From contig CAZSNT010000036.1 of NCBI GenBank assembly GCA_964607765.1, positions 1 through 64,000 of the forward strand: 64,000 nucleotides of DNA, given 5' to 3'. Shown here in pieces: positions 53,130 through 61,422 of this stretch. A program made the translations under genes and the position numbers. Within the stretch, counting starts at the first letter, position 1; each line of letters opens with the position of its first letter. This DNA is from CAZSNT01 sp964607765 (GTDB lineage: Bacteria; Verrucomicrobiota; Lentisphaeria; Oligosphaerales; JABHEG01). A model generated the notes under the pieces. It was not told the DNA's origin. It saw only the letters and a program-made list of their open reading frames with translations, and ran no database searches.

Positions 53130-54257
53130 ATGGGTGAGAGGATCCGGGTTGGCATTATCGGGGCGGGGCAGATCGCGAACGGTCACATGCGGCGGTATCA
53201 GGACATTCCGCAGGCGGAGATTGTCGCGGTATCGGACCTGTTCCCTGAGAAGATCAAGCGGGCGCAGGAGACCTATGGCATTCCGGACGGTTACGAGGAC
53301 TACAAGGACTTGCTTGCGCGCGACGACATCGATTCGGTGGACGTGTGTGTGCACAACAACAAGCACGCACCGCTCACGATCGCTGCGTTGGAGGCAGGCA
53401 AACACGTGTATTGCGAGAAGCCGATGGCCGGGACGTACCGGGATGCGGAGAGCATGTACAACGCGGCGCGTGAACACGATCGGCGTCTGAGCATCCAGAT
53501 GAACACGGTGTTCTCGCCCGAGAGCCGGGCCGCCAAGCGCCTGATCGACGACGGGAACTTGGGGCGTCTGTATTACGCGCGTTCGTTCGGGTACCGGCGG
53601 CGCGGCCGCCCGTTCGTTGACGGGTACGGCACGGCGAATTTCGTGGACAAGACGATTTGCGCGGGCGGCGCCCTGTTCGATATGGGCATCTACCACATTG
53701 CGAACATCATGTTCCTGCTGGATAACCCGGAGGTGTTGACTGTCACCGGGGCCACGCACCAGGAGCTGGACATGTATGAAGATCGGCGCGAGTTCAGCAA
53801 TTACAGCGTGGAGGAGATGGGATTGGGCTGGGTGCGCCTGGGAGGCGGCATCTCGTTCGACATCGAGGAAGCGTGGGCCGTGCACCACGACGGCAAGGAG
53901 TCGAGCAAAGTGCTGGGCAGCCAGGGCGGGATCAAACTGGCCCCGTTGACGTATTTCTCGAGTCTGTCCGACATGCCGATGACGTCGACATTCGACCTGG
54001 GCAGTTCGAACACGCGCTGGCATTCGTGCTTCCCGGAGACGGTCTGGTACGACTCATCGCAACAGCACTGGATCGGTGCGCTGCTCGGTGAGGTCCCGCT
54101 GCTGCCGTGTGCGGCGTACGCATTGAACACGGCGCTGATCAGCGAGGGCATTTTCATGTCGTCGCGCCTGGGCCGGGAAGTGTCGGCGGCCGAGATTCGG
54201 GAGAAGAGCGTCAGCACGGCGATCGATCCGTACACGCCGGAGAAAGTCTGGGGGTGA
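53130..54257 (+). CDS. Gfo/Idh/MocA family oxidoreductase
   Basis: The 375-residue NAD(P)-dependent oxidoreductase has the Rossmann motif IRVGIIGAGQIANGHM at residues 5-20 and the EKP motif at 96-98. The catalytic-region block is AGGALFDMGIYHIANIMFLL. A C-terminal alpha/beta sheet domain completes the family architecture. The ATG at 53130 has AGAGGA about 8 bases upstream; the frame upstream to 53028 is not coding-like. It is a single gene, followed by a 19-bp minisatellite. It is not a close duplicate of the Gfo/Idh protein at 27701-28954. Substrate, presumably a sugar or cyclitol, is unknown. Confidence 0.9.
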   Translation: MGERIRVGIIGAGQIANGHMRRYQDIPQAEIVAVSDLFPEKIKRAQETYGIPDGYEDYKDLLARDDIDSVDVCVHNNKHAPLTIAALEAGKHVYCEKPMAGTYRDAESMYNAAREHDRRLSIQMNTVFSPESRAAKRLIDDGNLGRLYYARSFGYRRRGRPFVDGYGTANFVDKTICAGGALFDMGIYHIANIMFLLDNPEVLTVTGATHQELDMYEDRREFSNYSVEEMGLGWVRLGGGISFDIEEAWAVHHDGKESSKVLGSQGGIKLAPLTYFSSLSDMPMTSTFDLGSSNTRWHSCFPETVWYDSSQQHWIGALLGEVPLLPCAAYALNTALISEGIFMSSRLGREVSAAEIREKSVSTAIDPYTPEKVWG

Positions 54258-54609
54258 TGGGGATCTGGCGTTGCGGATTCCGGATGCCTACGGATGCGGG
54301 AAGCGCCTACGGATGCGGGAAGCGCCTACGGATGCGGGAAGCGCCTACGGATGTGGGAAGCGCCTACGGATNNNNNNNNNNNNNNNNNNNNNNNNNNNNN
54401 NNNNNNNNNNNNNNNNNNNNNNNNNNNNNNNNNNNNNNNNNNNNNNNNNNNNNNNNNNNNNNNNNNNNNNNGGGAAGCGCCTACGGATGCGGGAAGCGCC
54501 TACGGATGTGGGAAGCGCCTACGGATGCGGGAAGCGCCTACGGATGTGGGGAGCGCCTACGGATTCTCCCTGGTCGCATGCGTGTTGCGGTGGGACGACT
54601 GTCGGGCCA
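54258..54609. repeat. 19-bp minisatellite with assembly gap
   Basis: From about 54288 to 54563 the unit CGGATGCGGGAAGCGCCTA (19 bases) is repeated head to tail, with GATGTGG as a common variant. About four units lie before and five after the gap at 54372-54471. There are no spacers, so it is not a CRISPR array. Flanks on both sides are unremarkable. Confidence 0.93.
54372..54471. other. Assembly gap of 100 N
   Basis: Exactly 100 unknown bases inside the 19-bp repeat, so the copy number is not known. Confidence 0.98.
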
Positions 54610-56607
54610 CTAATCCCCAGCCGGTTCCAGGCAGAACTCCAAGTCATCGATGTAGAGTTCCATGTGTGCCCCGTCCGGGCCGACGACCGGGTAGAGTTCG
54701 AGCACGATTTCCAGGGGCGGCCCGTTCTGGATCCTGTTGCCGTCGCCTGAGTGAACTGGCTCGGGCGGCGTCTGCTGCAGATCCCAACTGACCTGGCGCC
54801 AGCCGTGCCAGTCGAGTTTGTGCTCAGGCCCGTAGAAGTACTCGCCGGAGTTGTCCCGGATCCGGGGTCGGAACGGCAGGCCGCTGCCGTCGCCGTGGAG
54901 CTGGAACTGAAGCGAACGAATGGGGCTTCTGCAGTACTCGAACTTCACACTGAAGAGCTTCACCAACCAGGTTCGCTCCGCGGCTCCAGCGGGGAAGGTA
55001 ACGTCGAGCTTCAGGCAGCGCTTTCCGGAGACTGCTCTGGCGTTTGTGAGTTCCGTCTTGCCCACAACGGACTTCCCGTTCGGGGCTTTTTCCGGTTGAG
55101 GATACACGCGGCACCAGGGGTTGGCGGCCTCGAAGTCAAACTGCCATTCGGTCTGTGCTGCGGCTACGGCGTGTTGTTCGGCGAACGGGTTGGGGATGGT
55201 GTCGAGGAACGGCAGGCTCGGTTCGCGGCGCAGGCCCGGGGTCAGGGCACGGCCGGCGGCGGTGACCGTGGGGGAAGCGATTCGGAACGCGGCGGCAGCG
55301 GTGTAGAGGGGGGGGGCCAAGCTGGACATCGCATCCTGTCCGGAGACCTTCCTGTACGCGGCGAACTGGTCCGGCGCGAACAGCGTGTCCTGCCAACGGA
55401 TTCGGCCGGGGAAGTACGCGTTCTCGTTGACGTGCACGTTGCCGGATTCGGCGTGGAGCTCGCGCAGCGTGCAGTGCGCTGTCACGGTTCGCTTGACGTG
55501 GAGATGGGCCTCGGCTGCGGCCAGTATGCCTGTCTCGGCGCCCGCGATGAAGCAGTGTCGGACGGACGCGCGCGCGCCGTCGGTGACCGCGACACCCGTC
55601 TTGCCGCCGAGGATTGCCACATTGGCCAGGTACGCGGTGCCTGTGAGCATGGGGTCGCGCCCGTGGACGCCGAGGTGCTTGGCTGCGCCCGGACTGATGC
55701 GGACCTGATCGCCGTGGTTGTCTCTGATCACCGAATCGGTCACGCTGTTGAAGCCGCCGACGAAGTGTGCGCCGTGCGAGCGATTGTGTTCGGCGAGGAT
55801 GCCGGAAAACAGTGAGCGCGCGGTATTGATGTCCTGGATTCCGAAGGTGTTGTGGTGGAACCAGCCACCTTGAACGGTTGCGCCGACGTCCTCGTGCACC
55901 GAGAATCCGTCGTCGCCGTTGTGGCGTGCGACAATGCGCTGGAAGACCAGGCCGTAGCAGCTGCCGTGCACGTTGAAGCCGTCGTTGGCGAAGTACTCGC
56001 AGACGAGATTCCGGATGACGACGTGGCTCGCGCCGGAGAACGCGGCTCCGGATATGCGCATCGTTCCCGACAGCTCGAGTTGGGCCGGCGTTTCGCCTGT
56101 GCGGCAGCGGATGAACGCGCCTTGCTCCGGCCAGCAGGCTTCCCCCGGTGTCAACTCGTCAGGGCGTTTCGTGCTGCCGGCAAGACGCGTACCGTTTGCG
56201 TCCACGAGGAACGGGCGGTGTGCGCCGCGCCGCACGGTGTTCGGGTAGAGCCACAGGCCGTTGTCCTGATCCTGCCACGCGTCGGCCGGGACGGGTTCGA
56301 GTCCGGTCAGAACGGCCCCGTTGCCCTCAACCGTGACGGGGTTGCCCGGGAGCCCGCCACGCGCGCCGAACACAAGGCTTTCACGGTATGGGCCGGCCGT
56401 GGGGTCGATGCTCAGTGTGTCGCCGGGACCGCAGAGCGCCAGACCCCGAGCGAGGGTCCGCACCGGTTCCGTGCCGGCCGTGCCGGCGCGCGTGTCATCG
56501 CCCTGGGTCGCGCTGACGTGGATGGTCGCGGCTGACAGGCGTGGGCCCCCGATCGAGAATGCCAGGAGTAGCAGGAGGCGATTGAGGGTGGGCGTTGCGT
56601 GACGCAT
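54610..56607 (-). CDS. Secreted right-handed beta-helix protein
   Basis: The 665-residue product has a signal peptide (LLLLLAFSIGG to LSAAT). A parallel beta-helix follows: TIHVSATQGDDTRAGTAGTEPVRTLARGLALCGPGDTL, then coils such as VVIRNLVCEYFANDGFNVHGS, IVARHNGDDGFSVHEDVGATVQGG and SVTDSVIRDNHGDQV. The C-terminal 160 residues (WQFDFEAANPWCRVYPQPEKAP to LYIDDLEFCLEPAGD) form a jelly-roll, carbohydrate-binding-like domain. Helix proteins of this type are polysaccharide lyases or hydrolases or related binding proteins, and no catalytic residues can be assigned. The ATG at 56607 has GGAGCAGG upstream. It is divergent from the sialidase-like gene. Confidence 0.82.
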   Translation of the reverse strand: MRHATPTLNRLLLLLAFSIGGPRLSAATIHVSATQGDDTRAGTAGTEPVRTLARGLALCGPGDTLSIDPTAGPYRESLVFGARGGLPGNPVTVEGNGAVLTGLEPVPADAWQDQDNGLWLYPNTVRRGAHRPFLVDANGTRLAGSTKRPDELTPGEACWPEQGAFIRCRTGETPAQLELSGTMRISGAAFSGASHVVIRNLVCEYFANDGFNVHGSCYGLVFQRIVARHNGDDGFSVHEDVGATVQGGWFHHNTFGIQDINTARSLFSGILAEHNRSHGAHFVGGFNSVTDSVIRDNHGDQVRISPGAAKHLGVHGRDPMLTGTAYLANVAILGGKTGVAVTDGARASVRHCFIAGAETGILAAAEAHLHVKRTVTAHCTLRELHAESGNVHVNENAYFPGRIRWQDTLFAPDQFAAYRKVSGQDAMSSLAPPLYTAAAAFRIASPTVTAAGRALTPGLRREPSLPFLDTIPNPFAEQHAVAAAQTEWQFDFEAANPWCRVYPQPEKAPNGKSVVGKTELTNARAVSGKRCLKLDVTFPAGAAERTWLVKLFSVKFEYCRSPIRSLQFQLHGDGSGLPFRPRIRDNSGEYFYGPEHKLDWHGWRQVSWDLQQTPPEPVHSGDGNRIQNGPPLEIVLELYPVVGPDGAHMELYIDDLEFCLEPAGD

Positions 56608-56911
56608 GGTTGCCTGCTCCGCTGTTGCATGGTTCGATGTGGTTCGAGACAAGGTAGTGTTCGGATGCTGCGTCGCCAGTCAGGGCTGGTCCGCCGTCCA
56701 TCGCCGCTCTTTACCGGCGCCGTGCCCACGGCGTCCGGTGCGAGAGCTTGCTGTGGTTCGTTCAGTCTGGTGACATATCCGGCAGTAGGCCGCTCGGCCC
56801 CCGAGCGGCGCGGCGCGGCTCTACTCCCCACGGAACCGGGATTGCGGCCTGCACCGTTGTGGTCCATGCGGTAGAGTAGAGGCAACCGATGCGGAAACAG
56901 GAGTGAGGCGG
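56608..56911. other. Divergent spacer with a pilin-leader-like element
   Basis: The 304-base spacer has no gene. The stretch 56774-56829, with CCGGCAGTAGGCCGCTCGG and CCCCGAGCGGC, resembles the left half of the 189-bp pilin leader (45055 and 46187) and contains a CCGCTCGG-CCGAGCGG dyad. Promoters for the two divergent genes should lie here but could not be assigned. Confidence 0.55.
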
Positions 56912-57046
56912 ATGCGATCGTGCGCGACGTTGATCAGTGTTCTGTTCTGCTGTTGCCTGGCGGCGCAGGAGAGGAGCGTGGACTCGGGTGTCGAGCTGTT
57001 GATCGATGCGGACGGATGGACCTCCGATGATACAGGAGGAGATTGA
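56912..57046 (+). CDS. Small signal-peptide-like ORF upstream of the sialidase gene
   Basis: A 44-residue frame starts MRSCATLISVLFCCCLAAQ, which looks like a signal or lipoprotein leader, followed by a short acidic tail that reads VELLIDADGWTSDDTGGD. GGAGTGAGG lies 4-12 bases before its ATG. Its stop lies two bases before the ATG of the sialidase-like gene (TGATCATG). Such spacing suggests translational coupling. It could be a small exported peptide or the 5' remnant of a longer gene that lost the rest. No family is recognised, and the evidence for translation is positional only. Confidence 0.45.
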   Translation: MRSCATLISVLFCCCLAAQERSVDSGVELLIDADGWTSDDTGGD

Positions 57047-57048
57047 TC

Positions 57049-58158
57049 ATGGCACATGAAGTGGAAAGGGACCAGGGGGCTGCGGCGATTCTCGATATCA
57101 AGGTGCTGTGCAAGCAACCCGATCGGTACATCGGCTGGCCGACGGTCGCGTGCACGCGCGGCGGTGAACTGCTTGTCGCGTTCTCCGGGGATCGTGACGC
57201 GCACGTGTGTCCGTGGGGCAAGGTCCAGCTGATCCGGAGTCAGGACGGTGGCGAGTCATGGTCGGAGCCGGTCAGTATCTGCAACACGCCCCTGGACGAT
57301 CGTGATGCGGGGATTATCGAGACACGGGAGGGCACGCTTGTGGTTGCCTGGTTCACGTCCCTGGCATTCGAGGGGCAAGCGAAGCGGCATCGCTGCGAGG
57401 GCGGGGCGCTGGGGCAGTGGCACTACTATGCGGAGAAGCTGACGCCCGAGATCCGCCAGCAATGGCTGGGGTACTGGACGCGGCGGTCGGAGGATGGCGG
57501 TCAGACGTGGGACGAGCCCGTGAAGACCAAAGGCTCGGCGCCGCACGGTGCGATCGAGCTTGCGGATGGCCGGCTGCTGTATGTGGGGCGTCGCTCCCCG
57601 CACAGGGACACGGAGCTGACCGTTGAGGAGTCGCGCGATGACGGACGCTCCTGGCAACAGATTGCCTCGATCACGACGGCGGAGACGGATCCGATCACGA
57701 GTTTCCACGAGCCGCACGTGGCGGAGACGGCGGACGGGAAGCTGGTGGCCCAGTTCCGTTACCACTACTACGAAGGCGAACCGCGGCGGATGAACAATCT
57801 GAAGAGCTTCATGCGCCAGGCGGAGAGCGCGGACGGCGGCAGGACGTGGACCGTAGCGCACGAGATCCCGCTGCTCGGCTACCCGCCGCATTTGCTGCGG
57901 CTGCGGAACGGTTGGTTGCTGAGCGTCTACGGGCGGCGTTGTGCGCCTTACGGCGAGTACGCCTGCATCAGTCGCGACGGGGGCGAGACGTGGGATGTGG
58001 CCAACGAGATCAAGCTGGCCGGCGCCGCGAACGGCGACCTCGGCTACCCCGCGTCGGCACAGCTTCCGGACGGCACGATCTGGACGGTCTACTACCAGCC
58101 GCACATGTCAGGCGAGAAGACCTGTTTGATGGGCACGCACTGGCGGCTGAGGGAGTGA
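57049..58158 (+). CDS. Sialidase/BNR-repeat protein (GH33-like)
   Basis: The 369-residue protein has five Asp boxes of the form SxDGGxxW: SQDGGESW at residues 64-71, then SEDGGQTW, SRDDGRSW, SADGGRTW and SRDGGETW. These mark a six-bladed beta-propeller of the exo-alpha-sialidase family. The early YIGWPTVACTRGGELLVAFSGDRD is typical of blade 1. No signal peptide is present in this chain, and the preceding 44-residue ORF supplies a separate signal-like sequence. The ATG at 57049 has GGAGGAG about 7 bases upstream. Sialic acid specificity is not certain, since related enzymes act on other sugars. A GH29 fucosidase follows on the opposite strand. Confidence 0.87.
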   Translation: MAHEVERDQGAAAILDIKVLCKQPDRYIGWPTVACTRGGELLVAFSGDRDAHVCPWGKVQLIRSQDGGESWSEPVSICNTPLDDRDAGIIETREGTLVVAWFTSLAFEGQAKRHRCEGGALGQWHYYAEKLTPEIRQQWLGYWTRRSEDGGQTWDEPVKTKGSAPHGAIELADGRLLYVGRRSPHRDTELTVEESRDDGRSWQQIASITTAETDPITSFHEPHVAETADGKLVAQFRYHYYEGEPRRMNNLKSFMRQAESADGGRTWTVAHEIPLLGYPPHLLRLRNGWLLSVYGRRCAPYGEYACISRDGGETWDVANEIKLAGAANGDLGYPASAQLPDGTIWTVYYQPHMSGEKTCLMGTHWRLRE

Positions 58159-58196
58159 CCGGCGTGACGTGGCCGCCTGGCCGCTGGTCTGATTCA

Positions 58197-58355
58197 CCCA
58201 CGACGCGAGGTCGTGGGGGTCTGCGCATCCTAGTCTGCTTCACCCCCGACGCGAGGTCGTGGGGGTCTGTGCATCCTGACCTGCTTCACCCCCGACGCAA
58301 GGTCGTGGGGGTCTGCGCATCCTGACCTGCTTCACCCACGACGCGAGGTCGTGGG
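58197..58355. repeat. CCCACGAC/GTCGTGGG hairpin array, 46-bp period
   Basis: Four units lie at 58197-58217, 58243-58263, 58289-58309 and 58335-58355, exactly 46 bases apart. The first and last have a perfect 8-bp stem. The two middle units carry CCCCCGAC, which introduces one mismatch. The array lies between two convergent genes (sialidase-like and fucosidase), so it may terminate both. The same core occurs with a 58-bp period at 17.4-17.6 kb. Confidence 0.9.
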
Positions 58356-58389
58356 GGTCTGGGCGTGCCGTGGCGCCTGTCCGCTGATC

Positions 58390-59853
58390 TCAGCCGAGTT
58401 CGATGGCCAGCACGTTGGTGTATTTGGCGGGGAGCTCATCCGGGAGTTTGACCGTCAGTGTGCCGAACGTCTGGCTGAACTGGCACTCGCCGGCGCCGAG
58501 CAGTTTCACTGCCCCGACCTTGTCCTGCTCGGTCAGGCTCTTGACGACCGCGACCCGGTTCTCGGGCGCGCTGAGCATGAACGCGTAGAGCGTGTTGCCC
58601 TTGGCGGTGAAGCGATAGTCCGAGCTGTTCCAGGCCACCTTGTCTTCTTTGAAGCCCTCGATCCGCACCTGGCTGTCGCCTTCGGCGTTCTGGCGCCAGG
58701 GCCGTGTGCCGTGGATCGCCTCGCCGCAGACCGCGAACCAACCCGCGAGCTCTTCCAGCAGGTAGCGAGTCTCATCATCGATCGTGCCGTCGGGCTTCTG
58801 CAGGATGTTGAGCAGCATACAGCCGTTCTTGGCGACGATGTCGATCAGCATCTCGATGACATGGTCAGGCGTCTTGAACTTCTGCCGCACATCGTAGAAC
58901 CAGTTGCCGATGCAGGTGTCGGTCTGCCACGGGTTCGGGTTGATGCCGGGCAGCTGGCTTTTCTCGATGTCGAGTACGCCGACACGGTAGATCTCGGGGC
59001 GTCGGTCTTTCTGGTTATAGACCGCCCGGTTCTCGCCGTGCTTGCGGATCGACGTGTTGTAGAGCTCTGCCACGGCTTGCAGGCCATAGGTGAACTCGGG
59101 CGCGCCTTGCTCGGACACGTGTCTGTCGCCGAAGGGCAGCGGCCCGTCCGAATAGAGCAGATCCGGCTCGTAGAGCTCGATCACTTCCTTCATCACAGCC
59201 AGCCAATACTCGCGGAACTTGACGTTCTTGGTGTACCAGGGCCGGGCCGCCGTCTGACTGCGGTCTTCGCCCTCCTGAACGTGCTCGCAGTTGTCGAAGT
59301 AGAAGTCGCGGTACTCGGGGTCGTTGCCGTCGTAGGGGACGCCGGCGTATGGGCCGTATGTGTCGCACCACTTGTTCGTGCGCCACCACGAGAATGTCGC
59401 CCCCAGGTGCTCGGTGAGCCCGAACGGCATGCCTTCTCTGTCAGCGGCTGCCTTCCAGAGCCCGGAGATGTCTTTGCCCGGGCCGACTTCCACCGAGTTG
59501 AAACGGTTGAGCTTCGACGCGTAGTTGAAGAAGTGGTCGTGATGCATGGCCTGACCCACGAAGTACCGGGCGCCCGCTTTCTTGTACAGGCCCATCAGCT
59601 CCTCCGGATCGAACTTCTCCGCCTTCCAGAGCGCGCAGATGTCCTTGTACCCGAACGTCGACGGGTGGCCGTAGTGGCGGATGTGGTAGAGGTACTGGGC
59701 GTGGCCCTGGATGTACATGTGCCGAGCATACCAGTCGCCGTACATGGGCACGCACTGCGGACCCCAATGGCTCCAGATTCCGAACTTCGCGTCTTGGAAC
59801 CAGGTCGGGCATTCGTACTGCAGCAGTGATTCAAACGTTGGGTCAAAGGCCAT
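58390..59853 (-). CDS. Alpha-L-fucosidase, GH29 family
   Basis: The 487-residue enzyme would hydrolyse terminal alpha-L-fucose by a retaining mechanism. Typical GH29 blocks are WFQDAKFGIWSHWGP at residues 18-32, the HHDHFFNYASKLNRFN segment and LLYSDGPLPFG, with Asp236 in the place of the catalytic nucleophile. MLLNILQKPDGTID is a later conserved block. A C-terminal beta-sandwich follows (YRFTAKGNTLYAFMLSAPE). No signal peptide is seen from the ATG at 59853, so it probably acts in the cytoplasm on imported oligosaccharides. The longer frame to 59922 has no ribosome site. It fits the set of fucose/rhamnose-related genes in this window. Confidence 0.92.
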   Translation of the reverse strand: MAFDPTFESLLQYECPTWFQDAKFGIWSHWGPQCVPMYGDWYARHMYIQGHAQYLYHIRHYGHPSTFGYKDICALWKAEKFDPEELMGLYKKAGARYFVGQAMHHDHFFNYASKLNRFNSVEVGPGKDISGLWKAAADREGMPFGLTEHLGATFSWWRTNKWCDTYGPYAGVPYDGNDPEYRDFYFDNCEHVQEGEDRSQTAARPWYTKNVKFREYWLAVMKEVIELYEPDLLYSDGPLPFGDRHVSEQGAPEFTYGLQAVAELYNTSIRKHGENRAVYNQKDRRPEIYRVGVLDIEKSQLPGINPNPWQTDTCIGNWFYDVRQKFKTPDHVIEMLIDIVAKNGCMLLNILQKPDGTIDDETRYLLEELAGWFAVCGEAIHGTRPWRQNAEGDSQVRIEGFKEDKVAWNSSDYRFTAKGNTLYAFMLSAPENRVAVVKSLTEQDKVGAVKLLGAGECQFSQTFGTLTVKLPDELPAKYTNVLAIELG

Positions 59854-60014
59854 TTTCAGTAGTCCTCTTGGTGAACGTGCATTCCCGGCTCCCGTGGCGG
59901 ACGCTGTCGGGCGCTCGCGCACGGGGGCGGCAGACGGGCCGACAATGTAATGCCTGAATGGAAGGCCAGCATCCCGAGCCGCCTCTTTGCGTGAATTGGG
60001 CGGGCGCCCCAGAG

Positions 60015-60059
60015 CCGCTCGCTGAAGCTCGCTCCAACTGCCGCTTGAAAGCGGAACTC
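60015..60059. repeat. Single 45-bp arm of the 43.9-kb inverted repeat
   Basis: These 45 bases match the right arm of the inverted repeat (43989-44033), with at most two differences. Only one arm is present here. It sits in the 255-base spacer between the URO-D family and fucosidase genes, followed directly by a family C copy at 60064-60100. Confidence 0.85.
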
Positions 60060-60063
60060 AGGC

Positions 60064-60100
60064 TCCGGCATCCGTTGGTCGGCTTTGCCATGCGTGGGAC
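60064..60100. repeat. Family C repeat copy
   Basis: CCGGCATCCGTTGGTCGGC followed by TGCCATGCGTGGG matches 2765-2801 with few changes. It lies immediately before the stop of the URO-D family gene. Confidence 0.75.
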
Positions 60101-60108
60101 GTCGGGCG

Positions 60109-61272
60109 TCAGCCGCCCAGTTCGATGCAGCGTTTGCGGTAGTGCAGGTAGTTCTCGTAGGGCACTTCTTCCGGCACACCGTGGTCGCAGGTCGGGATAT
60201 AGCCGCCGCGTTCGCGCATCGGCGGGAGGATGCGCTCGACCATGCGGTCGATGTCCGCTTTGGTCCGCGCCAGCACGCGTTTGTCGATGCCGCCGAGCAC
60301 GACGAGCTCCGGGTACTGGTGTCCGACCTCGACCACGTCGCAGCCCGACGCGACCTCGAACGGGCTCATGACGTCCATGCCGATCTCCTGGTACACGGGG
60401 ATGAGGGGATTGGCGAATCCGTCCGTGTCGATGTGCACGTACAGATGCCGGTTCGGATCGAGCTGCCGCGACCTGAGATTGGTGATCAGCTGCTGGTAGT
60501 AGGGGAACAGAAACTCGCGCATCATGTCGGGGCTGATGAGCGACCCGTTGTTGTAGCAGATGTCCTCGGCGAAGAAGAGCTGGTCAATGGTCACGTGCCG
60601 CTGGTGTCGGGCAATGACGGAGTCGGCAAGTTCGAGCCAAGTCTGCATGCAGGCGTGCACCAGCTCCGGCTGATCGCAGAACACGTACAACACGTCTTCC
60701 GGGCCGATCAGGCTGCGCAGGTACATGTAGCCACCGATCAGGCCCTGTGTGATGATCATGCCCCTGGCTGCTGCCGCTTTCGCGTTGGTCATGCGTTCGG
60801 ACAGGTCCGCAACGCGCTCCGGGGACGCCGGATCGAGCCGCCACTTACAATTCTCTTCCCACGTCTTCAGATCCTTGACAGGATGGTCAAGGTACTCCGG
60901 CATGAAACCGCTGCGCCGACCTTTGAAGAACAGCACATGCCGGCCGGCATGGTCTTGTGCTACCTCGCACTCGCCCCGGTCCTCGATGACTTTCGTCTCG
61001 AATGCGGGCACGAACGCGGCTTCGCACCAGCCGAGTTGCCCCAAGCCGTGCTGGCCGCCCGGGTCGTAGTTGAACAGTTCGTGGCGCGGCACATCCTCCG
61101 GCATGCCCTGTTCCTTCCAGCGCTCGAGGCAGTAGAAGCCGAACTCGCGTCGCACCAAGGGCGCGCCCGGGACGCGTTCATAGGCGTCGCGCAGTTTCCT
61201 GGCGCCTTCGCACATTTGCTCTCGCGGCAGCATTTGGCGAATTCCGTCCGGCTTTGTTGGCGAGCTGTCCAT
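60109..61272 (-). CDS. Uroporphyrinogen decarboxylase family protein
   Basis: The 387-residue TIM-barrel protein belongs to the URO-D superfamily, which includes HemE and corrinoid methyltransferases (MtaA/CmuA type). Blocks such as RLDPASPERVADLSERMTNAK, MREFLFPYYQQLI, HIDTDGFANPLIPVYQEIGMD, ELVVLGGIDKRVLA and GGYIPTCDHGVPEEVPYENYLHY fit the methyltransferase-like branch rather than HemE. The chain lacks an N-terminal RPPVWxMRQAG motif, so it is not a haem biosynthesis enzyme. The ATG at 61272 has GAGGAG about 10 bases upstream. Substrate and partner are unknown. No corrinoid protein is encoded nearby. Confidence 0.82.
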   Translation of the reverse strand: MDSSPTKPDGIRQMLPREQMCEGARKLRDAYERVPGAPLVRREFGFYCLERWKEQGMPEDVPRHELFNYDPGGQHGLGQLGWCEAAFVPAFETKVIEDRGECEVAQDHAGRHVLFFKGRRSGFMPEYLDHPVKDLKTWEENCKWRLDPASPERVADLSERMTNAKAAAARGMIITQGLIGGYMYLRSLIGPEDVLYVFCDQPELVHACMQTWLELADSVIARHQRHVTIDQLFFAEDICYNNGSLISPDMMREFLFPYYQQLITNLRSRQLDPNRHLYVHIDTDGFANPLIPVYQEIGMDVMSPFEVASGCDVVEVGHQYPELVVLGGIDKRVLARTKADIDRMVERILPPMRERGGYIPTCDHGVPEEVPYENYLHYRKRCIELGG

Positions 61273-61422
61273 TGTCTCTGGCTCCTCGTTGCTGACGATC
61301 GTATAAAGTACGCGCTCAAACGTCACTAGGCATGGCGTGTGCGTTGACAACGATGCTGTCGACTTTATCGTTGGGAGGTCGTCTGAGTTGGTTCGGCGCA
61401 TGGATGGAGCGAGATCGGTGTA

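Noticed and set aside
54288..54563. Possible CRISPR array
   Set aside because: The 19-base units are contiguous with no spacers, and no cas genes are present.
60109..61272. HemE (haem biosynthesis) assignment
   Set aside because: The characteristic N-terminal substrate-binding motif of HemE is absent and the sequence fits the methyltransferase-like branch better.
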